Source: Cannabis sativa (lineage: Eukaryota > Streptophyta > Magnoliopsida > Rosales > Cannabaceae). Taken from it: a stretch of 64,000 nt of DNA. Positions 49,652-62,754 of this stretch are shown here, piece after piece. The DNA is taken from the NCBI RefSeq assembly GCF_029168945.1, contig NC_083605.1, forward strand, positions 33,431,280 through 33,495,279, read 5' to 3'. The notes under the pieces were generated by a model, which worked only from the letters and a program-made list of their open reading frames with translations, was not told the DNA's origin and made no database searches. Position numbers and translations under genes: made by a program. Numbering within the stretch: the first letter of the stretch is position 1; the number at the start of each line of letters is the position of its first letter.

Positions 49652-50960
49652 ATCTCCCCCTTGACAAATTATGGTCAATGACAACAATACCTGTGCGAAA
49701 CAAAGCAACCATCAAAATATAATAGAGTCTACACAAACAGCAAACACTTTAAACAACCAAACAACAAATGCACCACTTTACACACAAAGGATAAGTATTT
49801 CTCCCCCTTCATTGAGCATAATCCATGTTAATAATATTGTCCAAAACCAAATTCTCCCCCTAAGAAAATAAGAAGTTTAACAAAGAGCTCCCCCTGAATG
49901 GCGACAGGAAATGCAACATAGACTCCTCATTGCAAAGAAATTCCAAAGTATCTATTACAACATTAAAGAAGAAAGTCAAACCATCTCACAACATGACCTA
50001 AAACATATGGATATTAGATATAAAAAAAATGAGAGATTGACTAAGTAAAACAATCAGATCACCACAATATTACAAATGATGCTACAAATGAGATTTATTT
50101 TTATTTCAATCAAAAACATGCCAAATGATATATCTCAAGAATTAACATGTTCAACTTGTAAAGAGGAAACACAATGAGTGGCCTAATCAATTAACAAGTG
50201 AGCAATGATCATTTGAGCAAAGAACAAATTCATTCAACTTCACAATGAGCCATACTTAATAAAAAGATGAGACAACTTCTACCAATCCACATATTCACAC
50301 ACACTTGAGAAAGACAATAAACAAGGATTTTTTTTTACAGGATTTTGAACCAAGATTTTTCTTCGGTGTGTGCTAGTGACCTCAAGTGAGAACATTGGCT
50401 CACTCTCACAATTTTTATTAAGCTGCCCATTTTTTTCCCCTTTTCTATCTTTAGACACTCCGGCTCTTTCTTTTGCAACCAGCTACGGCTTTCACCCTCC
50501 CTCAGAGATGTAGCCGTCCTCTTTTAATCAGAAATACTAATATAGAAGGAGCATACTACTTATTAGTAAATAGACTAAAGAGAGCTCTTCCCATTGCATC
50601 TAAAAGAGGTAGCCTTTTTAGCTGGGAAAAATAAAGGTTCAAAAGATCCTGAAAAATTCACCTATTAAGAGCTTCCTCGATAGAACTGGAGAACCTGTAG
50701 ATGGGACATGAAGTGCCTCATAGAAAAAAAAAATGGATAGCAATCAAGGCTTAGCTGAACAAACTGAGAAAGATAATGATCATATACTACAACGGATTAA
50801 TCAGATAGAACACATAAAAAAACTTCTCAAGTTGCACACATTAATACGAGAATTAAAGGCTTTAGTAAACAAAAATCCAAGAGAGCATCAAGAATAATAT
50901 GTGATTATCCAATGTATTTTTACTCAACCAATTCAAAAAAATGATATCCGTTATCTATAT
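49652..50960 (-). mobile_element. internal remnant of the minus-strand copia
   Basis: Sequence between the polypurine tract and the pre-integrase fragment. I could not recognise integrase, RT or RNase H in it, and it is much shorter than the 3 kb or so expected for them, so pol appears largely deleted or replaced. Near the LTR there is a run of CTCCCCCT words (49798, 49853, 49886), resembling repeated polypurine-like tracts on the minus strand. The frame at 49671-49871 is chance. Confidence 0.55.
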
Positions 50961-51527
50961 ATTTTGAGTCAACGTGCATTTTGAGGAATGTTTGTGGAAC
51001 TTTCATTATCACACATGAAGACACAGAAACAAGCAATGAGGAACACTAGACAAAATATCATGTGTGTATCATATTTCTTTTGAAGCAAGGGAGTACGATG
51101 TACAACATGATCAAAACCAGCATACACTAGGACAAAAACATCATCATTTCTTTGTTTAAACCCAAGATTCAATAGTATGAGGTTTAGAAGACCATACCAT
51201 AGCACTAATAATAGTGAATGAGCTCTTGAAAGACGAGGTGATGATTTAACACTCTTATTTCTTTTGGTTAAAACTTTTGGAATAGCAGTAAAGTCTCCAA
51301 TATCTGATTTATCCAATGATGCACTATTATATAGGACAACATTGTCCAACAAATAACTACCATCACTAGATCTCTTCCCTATTAAGACTGAGCACCCATC
51401 AAATGAAACTAAACAATGAGTTTTAGAAAAACTTACAGTTTAATTTGCATCACAAAGTTCACCGATGCTTATCAGATTTGCCTTGAGTCCTTTCACATAC
51501 AGTACTTCAGTAGGAGGTGCAACTCTA
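50961..51527 (-). pseudogene. copia GAG-pre-integrase fragment
   Basis: The minus-strand translation from 51527 begins APPTEVLYVKGLKANLISIG, then ELCDAN, a stop, VSFSKTHCLVSFDGCSVLIG and KRSSDGSYLLDNVV. It matches the GAG-pre-integrase region of Ty1/copia polyproteins (LYVxGLKANLxSISQLCD ... CxV). The open frame 50969-51352 continues from YLLDNVV but soon loses similarity. It is cut at 51527/51528 by a Cop-A LTR, which starts TGTTGGAAA in plus sense; the preceding 5 bases are CTCTA. Confidence 0.75.
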
Positions 51528-51781
51528 TGTTGGAAATTATTTTACCAGAATCTAGATTTACTAACAAGTATGTTGGATTAACAACCTAATATGAATTCTA
51601 AAACAATGAAAATAAACACATATAAAGTTAGAAAACCTTACAGTGGGTGCAGCGGAATAATATGACTCCTTCCGTTCAGATCTCTAGCCCTTGATTCCTT
51701 TCTGTAGCAGAGCATCACCAAGATCTGAACCTGGATCTTCTTTTCTCATTCTTTGATGCAGAAATTCCATAGTCTTCCATA
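51528..51781 (-). repeat. Cop-A3 3' LTR, only its last ~254 bp
   Basis: Matches the left 250 bp of the complete LTR at 53030-54955 with few differences. At about 51782 it switches, within a shared ATGATT word, to internal Cop-A sequence. This is the outer, transcript-3' end of the tandem Cop-A array. The junction with the copia fragment is at 51528. Confidence 0.87.
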
Positions 51782-52520
51782 CAATGATTTGAAAGGAAAG
51801 AATCTTCAATATCACTTTCAGATCTTATAATTTAATAAAATAAACTAATTTTAAAATAGATTTGGTTAGATAATTATTATTTTAGGAATAAAATAATAAA
51901 TAAATAATAATTACCATAATTATATGTCAAAATATCTCAATTAAGCAATATTCAAATCTCTACAAAAATATCTATGTTATTTAAATATTTAAGATATGAT
52001 TTATAAATTTCTAATAAGGAAAAAATGATATATATAGAAAAAATATCATTTTTAAACTTATAATTTATAAATAATTAAATATTTAACAAAATAACAAATT
52101 TTTGAATTTGAAAACATTATGGTAAGTATATCTATAAAAATATTTATGTTAATTTCAAATTTATTAATTATTTAATTTGTCATATAAGATAATTTTAATA
52201 TAATATTTTAAATAAAAAGACAAAGTTATCTTTTAATTTAAAATATCTTAAATATCAAAATATCTAATCTTATAATTAAATAATAAATAAATATTAAAGA
52301 ACTTAACAAATTTTTAAATCTGACCATAATAGGAAATATTTAAAAATTAGAAACAATCCAAAATAGAAATATTTAAAATTGGAAAAATTCCAAATTGAAA
52401 ATATTTAAAATTGGAAACAATTTCAATTTAGAAATATTTAAAAATGGAAAAATGAATTTTTGGGAAACAATCCCATGGAAAAATTGGATTTTTGGGAAAA
52501 AATTCCAAAAAATCGCACTT

Positions 52521-52745
52521 TTGGGGAAGGCAGCCCAGGAGGCTGCACGTGCAGCCCAGGAAGGCTGCACGCAGCCTCCTACGCGAGCGGACAAGGGGAG
52601 CTGCAGGGTGGGACGCCGAGTTTTCTCGGCAGGTGCAGCATCTCCTCGGGCAGATGTGCAGGGTGCACACGGGCGTGAGGCTCGTCACACGCGCGCGCAT
52701 GGGGGGCTGATCCGAGTGCCTGGTGCTCACGATTGAGCACCCTTG
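52521..52745 (-). other. GC-rich, palindrome-rich leader island (Cop-A3)
   Basis: About 225 bp of GC-rich sequence in an AT-rich leader. It holds a 16-bp perfect palindrome, GGCTGCACGTGCAGCC, at 52541-52556. AGGAGGCTGC/GCAGCCTCCT pair at 52537-52546 with 52571-52580. GCCGAG-TTTT-CTCGGC lies at 52615-52630 and GTGCTCA-CGAT-TGAGCAC at 52723-52740. Open frames in most reading frames (52373-52770, both strands) come from base composition and are not genes. The island ends about 265 nt downstream of the primer-binding site in transcript sense. Confidence 0.7.
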
Positions 52746-53010
52746 CATACCCGAAATCCCGATTTTCCAAAATTCATAACTTTCTCAATTTTTATCAGAA
52801 TCGAGTTCCGTAGAAAATAAAATTGCTTAATTTTTCACAAGGAATCCAAATAAAATATTTTCAAAAAATGAAAAAATATTTTTCATGGAAAAATTTCGTA
52901 CAACATCAACATTCATCATAAAAGCACATAAACCAACATGAAACCATCCAAATCAACACAGAAACATGCAATCATCGTTTTAATTCATATTACATGAAAG
53001 TAAATCATTA

Positions 53011-53029
53011 CCATGGCTCTGGGGCCAGT
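53011..53029 (-). other. primer-binding site of Cop-A3
   Basis: Minus-strand ACTGGCCCCAGAGCCATGG immediately after the LTR; a mutated form of TGGTATCAGAGCCATGG. Its presence shows that the LTR to its right acts as the 5' LTR of A3. Confidence 0.75.
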
Positions 53030-54955
53030 TGTTGGAAATTATTTTACCAGGATCTAGATTTACTAACAAGTATGTTGGATTAACAACCTAATATGAATTC
53101 TAAAACAATGAAAATAAACACATATAAAGTTAGAAAACCTTACAGTGGGTACACCGGAATAATATGACTCCTTCCGTTCAGATCTCTAGCCCTTGATTCC
53201 TTTCTGTAGCAGAGCATAACCAAGATCTGAACCTGGATCTTCTTTTCTCCTTCTTTGATGCAGAAATTCCATAGTCTTCCATACTATGATTGAGATACCA
53301 CTTGATGTGTGTGGGCACTACTCATCTCACAAGGATTTCAAAAATTCTCTCTCTTTTCTCTCTTAATTTCGTGGCTTATGGCTTTTAAAGATGTGCAAGA
53401 AAAGAGACACAAAGGTTGCTTTATATAGGGAGAAGGGAGAGCACAACTTTCCAAATAAAACAGTTTCCTCTTTTACTGTGTAATTGATTAACTGCCTTAT
53501 TTAGTGTGATCCACCACTTTCCTATTATAGCTAGGCTTTGATTAGCAATTACATGACAATTAAAAAATAAAAATAATAATTGGGAAACACAAAGGGAGTG
53601 CTCGGCCATAGAGGGAATATGGGCCTCACTTGGATTTTGAAGTTTCCTCAATTTTATTTCTATTTCTCCAAAAATGTCATTTTTTCAATTCTAAACATTT
53701 AAATGCCAAAACTAATTATTTAATAACTAAAATAGATTATTAAATAATATTGTCACTGAAAATAATTATTAATTAGACATGCAAAGTCTCTCAATTGATA
53801 ATTAAACCTAGAAACCCTTTTCTTTACGATTTCATCCTTAAAATGTGAGAATTCATAAAGTAGACATAGTCTAACTTTTAGAATTATAATTGATTAATTA
53901 AAATCAATTAACTGAGTCTTACAAGCAGTATGGCCTCAACTAGTATGGGGACCATGGGTCTATATAACCGAGCTTCCAATAAGTCGAACCGAATTTACCA
54001 AGTAAATTCCCTAACTTATTAATTCCTCATTGAATCCACACTTAGAACTTGGAATTGCACTCTCAGTCATATAGAAACGCTCTATATGTTCCACGATATA
54101 GACACGTCATTAGTTATCCATTGTTATAACCCTAATGTGATCAATGATCCTCTATATAGATGATTTACACTGTACAAGGATTAAATTACCGTAACACCCT
54201 ACAATGTATTTTATCCTTAAAACACTTAACCCTGTATAAATGATATCTCACCTAAGTGAAATGAGATCTCCACCATTTATCTTCGTTTGGTTAAGCTCGA
54301 AGGAAATCATCCTTTACTTCTATTTGCCAAATAGAAGCTATAGATTCCATATTTATGTTAGCGCTCCCCCACTCAATTGTATTACCGTGTTCCCAAAATG
54401 TACGTATCACCCTGATACAGAAGAAGGCTTAACTAACAAATCAAAGAACACGAATAACACTCTTGAAATTGAGCCTAACCATATCAGGATTTCGATCATG
54501 TGATCTAGGATCAACTTATGATATTGAATTGAATAGATGTTTACGGTAAGTTTCAAAATCTAATTCAAAGTTCAATATCGGTCCATTCCAATGCATACTC
54601 CATGCATCCGATACTGGTAAACTTTGCCAATGTCCTGGAAAAGACATAACACTTTTCCAAGGTGTAAGAATACCTATCGCTGATTATACCATGTCAGTCT
54701 AAATCCAGTGTTCTGACAAATCAGGGAATCTACTTTTGAACATATAATAAAGATTATATTCCACTGTGCTGACAACACTATAATCTTTAACCAACTCATA
54801 TGTTCTGGACTTAAAAAGAATTCATACATTATATACACATATAATCATGAAATAAATCATGTGAACCATGCAACATAAAATATTATTTCTGATCTTTATT
54901 AATAAGTAAATCTGATTATATGAAATGAGTTTTATTTAGGGCATAAAACCCAACA
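53030..54955 (-). repeat. Cop-A LTR shared by A3 (5') and A4 (3')
   Basis: Complete LTR, 1926 bp, from TGTTGGGTTTTATGCC (right end, 54955) to ...AATTTCCAACA (left end, 53030). It has a primer-binding site on its left and a polypurine tract on its right (54956-54970), so it serves two elements. By eye it is nearly identical to 62774-64000. A TATA-like CCTATATAAA lies at 53420-53429. Frames 53421-53651 and 54240-54503 are LTR sequence. Confidence 0.93.
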
Positions 54956-55282
54956 AACTCCCACTTGCACTAATATAAAACAAAAAGTGCATTTCAAATA
55001 ATCATTAACACCTTGATATACCAATCAAGTGTAATAGTAGTATACTCCTCGTAATGGGATCTGACAGGTTGAATTAAACACAACCTCTTCTCCACCATTA
55101 CTCTTCCTTAATCACAAAATCCTTGATAATGTGAAATTCCTCTCTATATGTCTACTCTTTTGGGATACTGGATTCTATACTTTTGGGCAACTACTCTTTT
55201 GTTATACAGGAAGTAACCCTAGTAGTTAAGGCAAGTTGGAACACTGCCACAAATGTATAGAACTTTCCTTAGACTGAATAAG

Positions 55283-56866
55283 TAGGCATGGCAAAAAGAT
55301 CCATTCATTCGGATCGGATCAGTGATCCGATCCGACGGATCATTACTGATCCGAAACATTCGGATAGTTATTGGATCTTGGATCAGATCCGACCCGCCCC
55401 GCTTAATTTTTTTACGGATCGGATCTGACCCGATCCGTTTTAAATATATATATATATATTTTTTTTTTTTTTAAAAAAAGATTTTACTTTTTAATATATT
55501 TTTTTAAGGTGTAAGGCCAATGGAATACCACCATTAGACATATATGATCTGCCCATAGACCACACTATATATTATTATTTTAATTAATTACTCTCTCAAT
55601 TTAATTCTTATATATATGTGTATATATATATATAAAAATAAAAATATATATGCATACTGGCCATTCTATATTTTAATTATTTGATTATAATAATTATTAT
55701 TATTTGTAAAATTCCCTACCTTCTTCGAAAATCTTAAATGTAAGGTTATAATAAGAAAGTAAAGTAACAAATATTATACACAATAGATCGATTTATGTAT
55801 AGGCCCTGTTAAATATATTAATTTGCACAATAATTTACACTTTTATATTATATCACTTTTATACATGTATGCAACAATAATTTAAATTTAATATAAATAT
55901 ATTATTAATTAATAAGAATAATAATTAATTTTTGTTTATCAAATAAAAATAATAATTAATTAAATATTATAATAATGAGTAATTAATACTATTATTTGAC
56001 TCTTAAATATTTAATTATTTAAGCGACATTTGCTAATATTTTTATTTTTTTTTAATTTTTTAATCATAAAAATAAAAGTAATTTTTTGTTTTTAAAAAAT
56101 ATGTGTTCTATAACCATTTTTATTATTTTTTTTTTAATTTTAAAAATTGATAAGAAAAATATCACTACAAAAAATCTTATTTTTAATCACAACAAAATTT
56201 CTGACTAAAAGTTAAAAAATTGTAACTAATTATAAGTCATCATTCTTATGTTGTGACTAAAATAGGTCCATCACTAAAAGTATTAGTTACAAAAATTACA
56301 ATTTGTAGTGACTCAGTATAAAAAATCTTACTTTTATTATTAACATATTTATTTTTTTGTAGGAGTCGTATACAGTAAATCTTGAAGACTAGAAGAACAG
56401 TATATAAAAAGTTTATAGTTAATTTCAAGTATTTTTTTAGAGGAGATTTATTTCATGTAATCATCATACTACATTATTATTGATGATTATATTAGTGGAA
56501 TTTCTAAAATTTGGTAAATTAATTTTTCAATAATAATATTACATTTTTATGTGATAAGAATTTGATATATTTTTTTTTTATTGATTTTGACAAATAAAAT
56601 AAAAATATATAAGAAAAAAAATAATGCATTATTAGTTCTTAAACAAATAATTTTGGAAAAAAAATAGAAATTTAGATATAAAATATATTTTTTATATTTA
56701 AAAAAAAAAGTTGGGTCGGATCAGATCCAATCCGTATAAGGCGGGTTGGATCAGATCCGATCCGAGTATCTGATCCAGCGGGGCGGGGCGGGGCAGATTC
56801 GTATATGATCTGGATCAGGACGGATCAGAGTCGGATCAGATCCGACCCGCCCCATTGACATTCCTA
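55283..56866. mobile_element. non-autonomous hAT-like transposon (1584 bp)
   Basis: Left end TAGGCATGGCAAAAAGATCC and right end, reverse complemented, TAGGAATGTCAATGGGGCGG, so the TAGGnATGnCAA ends are imperfect inverted repeats. The 8-bp target duplication TGAATAAG lies at 55275-55282 and 56867-56874. The Cop-A2 copy has the unoccupied site (GACTGAATAAGTACC near 5278-5292), which confirms the insertion. Both ends carry clusters of GGATC/GGATCGGATC words, as hAT subterminal repeats do. There is no transposase; the interior is AT-rich and includes a small MITE-like block (56162-56313). Confidence 0.92.
56162..56313. mobile_element. MITE-like block with TCACTACAAA ends
   Basis: Left end TCACTACAAAAAATCTT and right end ...ACAATTTGTAGTGA, giving a 10-bp inverted TCACTACAAA repeat about 150 bp apart. 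No clear target duplication. It may be a small CACTA- or Mutator-type derivative nested in the hAT element. The frame 56246-56428 (minus) is chance. Confidence 0.5.
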
Positions 56867-56999
56867 TGAATAAGTATCTTTCCTGCAACTTTTAACATTC
56901 AGTCTCTCTCTGGTAGACCAAGAGATTTCAGATAGGTTTTTACACTTCTCCAAAATCACTACTCCACCCCCAAAGTAATCACCATCTCATCAGCTGACT

Positions 57000-58450
57000 T
57001 TCTAGCACACAGGCAAGTCTCAAAATCTGATGTGGTGTAGTCTAAGAGTTTTAAACAAACACCCTTATTGACTAACATATAGTTCCTCTTCTTAATCTTA
57101 AGATTTATTTGATTGTCTTCCAATGTTCCTCTCCTGGATTAATCTGATACTTACTCATTACTCCCACTCAACAGCAGGTGTCTGGTCTAAGGCATACTAA
57201 AGCATATCTGAGACCTCTCACTGTTGATTTAAGAATTCTTTCATGGCTTTATCTTCTCTGGAATAGTTGAGACTTTTCCTTAGATAAATAAAATCTATGT
57301 CTAAGAAGTTGTGAAGCTTCTATAGATTGCCATTGGAAAGAAAATGCTTCAGCATCTTACTAAAGTAAGTTGCTTGCATTAGAGTAAGTAATTTCCAGGT
57401 ATACCACAAGCCATAGGTTTATATAAACTCAAACCTATAATACTAGGAACAGGAAGTTTTGTTAAGTCCATTGAATAGACTTATGAACGAAAATTTCCTA
57501 TCATGTCCTTGTAATAGAAAACTTTAGGTTACTCCATGTGAATGGATCAAACCATAGTTCTATTGGCTTTCTTCTCAGTTTCTTATCTTGACAATCCATT
57601 ACTTGTTTAAACTCACAATGGATTTTAATCACTAGTGTCTTCCAAGTCATAAGAAGAGTGAGTTCCTAGAAACTCTCCCACTACGACAAGGTACCGTGAA
57701 CTATGTCAAAGAAAACTAAATGGTATAGACCTCGTCAGTTGTGTTAAGACAACAGAGGTAGTGGGATCATCTTGTAACGAATAAGATGATAGAACACTTA
57801 TGGAATCAAGAAAAAATATCTCCTTTATTTGCTACTTTATTTTCAGACTTAGTCATTTTCTTAGAAAAGTAGTATTTGTTTAAACAAACACTTTCTTATC
57901 TAATGACTATGGGATGCTCCACCCCTAATCACTTAGAATAGCTAACAAACATGCAAACCAGGGTTAGCAGTTCTAGCTTTTCTTGAGATTTCGATTAGGT
58001 CATCCATGAATCTAGTAATGATTTACATTAAGTATACAACCATTACATCATTCTGAAATTTCCATATAAGGATTTAGGCAACGACTAGTAACTAATCATC
58101 AATATGCAACTCGAAAATCTGGGGAGGTAGGTTTGGATATAATTCAAAAATCAAATTAATGATCTTTGAACTGCATATCTACTACCTTTTTCTCCACCCC
58201 TATCAGTTCGCAAGATCTTTAACCACTTACCTTCACCATTGCTAGAAATTCATGAAATTTTTCAAACATTTCAAATTTCTTTTGCATAAGGTAAAATCTA
58301 GAGTGATCGTTTTAAGAATACAACGAAAACTCATATCCACCCCTGAATGTTCATCCATCTGCGAATGAGATGAAATTACTTTCAGTGGATATAGGCATAT
58401 TAACTCTTTGCAGAGAATGATCTTGTCAAAACCACTATGACCAAGATACA
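57000..58450 (-). pseudogene. Ty1/copia integrase to RNase H remnant (Cop-A4)
   Basis: Minus-strand KWLKILRTDRGGE at about 58183-58237 and KYQINPGEEHWKTIK at 57108-57161 are the same motifs as in Cop-A2, about 1.07 kb apart as there. The frame 58242-58451 ends in RNLKCLKNFMNF, aligned with the part just before the integrase core. Stops and shifts elsewhere. The RT catalytic box was not found. Confidence 0.62.
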
Positions 58451-61400
58451 AATGCCATAGATTTATAAAATATGTGGTTGTATCTTTTGATTACTTAAGT
58501 TTAGTTACATCAAAGAGTTCTTAGAATAGTGCAAGTGGATTCTGGTCACAGAATACTAAACTCATACAGTTTAAATCCATTGATAGAAAATGGTTATTAA
58601 ACACTTGTGAAAGTGTAACTGTATAATTAGTAACTCTTTCTTGGACCACCACTACTAATCTAACTCTATGATTTGCCTATACAAGTAGGAGATATCTAAG
58701 ATTGAGGATTTATATCATTTAGGGATAGAATTCCGGGAATATAATCATATGCGTCATCTAATTTCTTAAGAGAAAATAAGACTTTATATGATTTATAGAC
58801 CATTCATCCAATGATATGTCTTTAAGCTAATTCGAAATGAATAAGCTAAGAGGAATTAGGATAATTTCGTTTTAAATGAGAATCCAACGATGCTCCGATT
58901 AGCGAGAGTCAAAGTAATCTTATTTATACAATCTTCTTGTTTCATATTGTAAAATACTAGTATAGGGTGTCATCAATTGATGAACAACTAGATGTTGCAT
59001 TTACAATATTTATCTTTCGAGATCTAACACTATTATGTTAGTCTAATGGTGAAAATCCATTAGGGATTTATCTCATTAGAAAAACAAATCAAGTTAGACC
59101 AACAATGAAGATTCGAAATTAAACTACAATTTAATAACAGAAAATAAGATGGTTCAATACAAATTCATACACAATTCAGAAATTATGAAGCACATAGCAA
59201 GTAGGAATGACAAGTGAAAATACTAAAACATACAATCCTAAATAATTTCCAAGGTTTTCAACAAACTGATATCAGTGTCCCGTTTAGGCGAGAGTCAAAG
59301 CTATCATCCATTGAATAGAGTTGTCAGCTCATCTAAAATGTCAAACATTCTAGCAACCTTTAATTCGATCAAGATGTGAATCCGCGTTGTCCCGTTTAGG
59401 CGAGAGTCAAGGCTATTCTATCTTATGAGCTTCCACCATTGTTTCATATTCTTGCAAGTCTTATATAGTCGCCACCATTAGGGTGATCATAAACTATATA
59501 AAAAACTTACAAGATTACTTATCTTTCGAGATTAAACGGTGCTAACTTGCTAATGAACGTTCCTCCATTAGGGAGGATTACTCACTAAAACAATAACTAT
59601 GTAAAACCAACAATGGAGATCGAATATCCTTATAATAATAAAGCTCATTATTTAATGAAGGGTTGTATTTTCTTCTAATATTTATTTTAATCCATTCATT
59701 TTAAATATATATTTATTTAATTAAAATTTCCAATTTAGAATGAAAAATTCTAAATATAAATTTTAATGTAATATTTATAAATTATACTTAGATGGATATG
59801 AAAATAACGTGAATTATTTCCATCTTAGTAATAATTTCCATAAATATTTAGAAAATTATTCAATTTAAGTTGTTTCAAAATTAATTTGAATTAATTTACA
59901 ACTCAAATTTAATTTTCTATAAATATATATTGCATTTTCGAAAATGCTTTAAAATAAAATAAAATAAATCCTTGAAAATTACTCTAATTTTATGTTGTCC
60001 CAAAATTAATTTTCAACAAAAAATATAATTTTCCTATTTAATTAAATATCTAAGAAAAATTTCAAATATTTAAGTATCATGATTAAAAAATCAACTTAAA
60101 TATTAATTTTCTATTTAATTAAATACACTAGAAAAATACTTCAAGCAAAACAGATAATATCTATCTAGACTTTCATTGACTAATTAATCCAATTTCTAAT
60201 TATAATATATTTTAGTTCATTTATTTTAATTAACCATTAAATGAAAAATCACTGATTTAAGTTGGTCCAAAATTAAATAAATAATTTTCAACTTTAATCT
60301 ATTTTTCAAATAAAATTCGAAATTTCTGCATCAAGGTGATGGAATTTCGAAATTTTGGGAAATGATTAATAAAATAAAATAAAATATATTTTGAAAATTA
60401 TTCAAACTTAAGTTTTTCTGAAATAAGATTCCAAACTTAAAATAATTTTCAACTTTAATTAAATAACATGAAAATAACAATATTTAAGTATCATGATGAA
60501 AATCAACTTAGATATTGAAATTTTCAATTTAATTAAATGTATTAAATTCAAGAAACAAATAATTAAGTAAAGAGGAAACTTAATTATTAATTCTAGTTTA
60601 ATACTAGGAAAATATACTAAACTTAGATTGTACCAAAATTAATTATGAGACAATTAATTTCACAATCTATGATATTTTCCTATTTAATATTAGAAATAAT
60701 AACTAGTACTAGAAATAATTATCTAGAATATATCATTGACTAAGTGTTTTTCTAAAATTAACTTTAAAATATTACAATAAAAAATAAATTTCATATATTT
60801 TAAAAGTTAATTATGTTGCTAATTCAATTTTAATTAGGTTAGACTAATATAATTAACCTAATACAATTATTTAAATAAGGCAAATGAGCCTTCACAATTG
60901 GGGTAGTTCATGTGAGGGGGAGCTGGGTTCAGTATGTCGTACCCACTTCTATGGCCCCCAACTCTCACACAAGGCCCAAAAGAGAGGAATTTAACCTTAA
61001 AATAAATAATTGTTATTCATTGAATAAGCCCAAATCTAATTGGGCCTAAATAAATTTCCTTATGTCAAAATTTATTTTAGCAACCTAGTCCATTTACTTA
61101 GTAAAAACTTAAATGGGCTCCCTATATGTATCTAAGCCCAAAAGCAAACATATAGGCTCACACAGGTCAAATGATTTGGATGGACCCTATCATGTTACTA
61201 GGTTTACACAGATGAAAGAAGTACAAAATTTACCTGTTACAAATTATTTATAAGATCTATCGTCAATTGGACTATGATTAAAATCAGATCATTGGATCAT
61301 GATCTGTCACCAAGTTAATCATAGCAATTTAGATCAGATAAATAATAGGTTTGTTAAAAAAAAGTTTTTGAATAAACAATATAAATAAACAAACATTGTC

Positions 61401-62279
61401 CATGTAACAGATGTGAATCAAGATATTAATATAATTAAATTATTATTCTTAAACTAACCAAATAAAGGAAACTAATTTTTAAAATATCTAGGTTTATTTG
61501 AATCAAATTAAATTAAATATCTAATAAGATCAATGATTTGAAAGGAAAGAATCTTCAATATCACTTTCAGATCTTATAATTTAATAAAATAAACCAATTT
61601 TAAAATAGATTTGGTTAGATAATTATTATTTTAGGAATAAAATAATAAATAAATAATAATTACCATAATTATATGTCAAAATATCTCAAATTAAGCAATA
61701 TTCAAATCTCTACAAAAATATCTATGTTATTTAAATATTTAAGATATGATTTATAAATTTCTAATAAGGAAAAAATGATATATATAGAAAAAATATCATT
61801 TTTAAACTTATAATTTATAAATAATTAAATATTTAACAAAATAACAAATTTTTGAATTTGAAAACATTATGGTAAGTATATCTATAAAAATATCTATGTT
61901 AATTTCAAATTTATTAATTATTTAATTTGTCATATAAGATAATTTTAATATAATATTTTAAATAAAAAGACAAAGTTATCTTTTAATTTAAAATATCTTA
62001 AATATCAAAATATCTAATCTTATAATTAAATAATAAATAAATATTAAAGAACTTAGCAAATTTTTAAATCTGACCATAATAGGAAATATTTAAAAATTAG
62101 AAACAATCCAAAATAGAAATATTTAAAATTGGAAAAATTCCAAATTGAAAATATTTAAAATTGGAAACAATTTCAATATAGAAATATTTAAAAATGGAAA
62201 AATGAATTTTTGGGAAACAATCCCATGGTAAAATTGGATTTTTGGGAAAAAATTCCAAAAAATCGCACTTTTGGGGAAG

Positions 62280-62500
62280 GCAGCCCAGGTAGCTGCACGT
62301 GCAGCCCAGGAAGGCTGCACGCAGCCTCCTACGCGCGCGGACAAGGGGAGCTGCAGGGTGGGACGCCGAGTTTTCTCGGCAGGTGCAGCATCTCCTTGGG
62401 CGGATGTGCAGGGTGCACACGGGCGTGAGGCTCGTCACACGCCCGCGCATGGGGGGCTGATCCGAGTGCCTGGTGCTCACGATTGAGCACCCTTGCATAC
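62280..62500 (-). other. GC-rich, palindrome-rich leader island (Cop-A4)
   Basis: Near-copy of 52521-52745 with a handful of changes, most at G/C positions. The GCCGAG-TTTT-CTCGGC hairpin (62365-62380) and the GTGCTCA/TGAGCAC hairpin near 62490 are intact. AGGAGGCTGC is changed to AGGTAGCTGC, which breaks one pairing. Frames 62097-62520 on both strands are composition artefacts. Confidence 0.68.
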
Positions 62501-62754
62501 CCGAAATCCCGATTTTCCAAAATTCATAACTTTCTCAATTTTTATCGGAATCGAGTTCTGTAAAAAACAAAATTGCTTTCACAAGGAATCCAAATAAAAT
62601 ATTTTCAAAAAATGAAAAAATATTTTTTATGGAAAAATTTCGTACAACATCAACATTCATCATAAAAGCACATAAACCAACATGAAACCATCCAAATCAA
62701 CACGGAAACATGAAATCATCGTTTTAATTCATATTACATGAAAGTAAATCATTA

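Larger units (their letters stand above)
51782..53029 (-). mobile_element. Cop-A3 internal remnant (leader side)
   Basis: About 1.25 kb of Cop-A leader, nearly identical to 61531-62773 of Cop-A4 (a 9-10-bp deletion near 62575 and scattered single changes). It ends at the primer-binding site 53011-53029. All pol-side sequence and most of the 3' LTR are lost. It contains a GC-rich island at 52521-52745. Confidence 0.88.

Noticed and set aside
52373..52770. Overlapping open frames on both strands in the GC-rich island
   Set aside because: Five or more frames are open at once because stop codons are rare in GC-rich sequence. The same set recurs in the A4 copy with frame-neutral and frame-altering changes alike, and no frame resembles a known protein.
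53421..53651. Duplicated 76-codon frame, also at 63165-63395
   Set aside because: Identical because the Cop-A LTRs are near identical; it lies in the LTR next to the TATA-like box and has no protein similarity that I recognise.
62097..62520. Overlapping open frames in the second GC-rich island
   Set aside because: Near-copy of the island at 52521-52745 inside a retrotransposon leader; explained by base composition.
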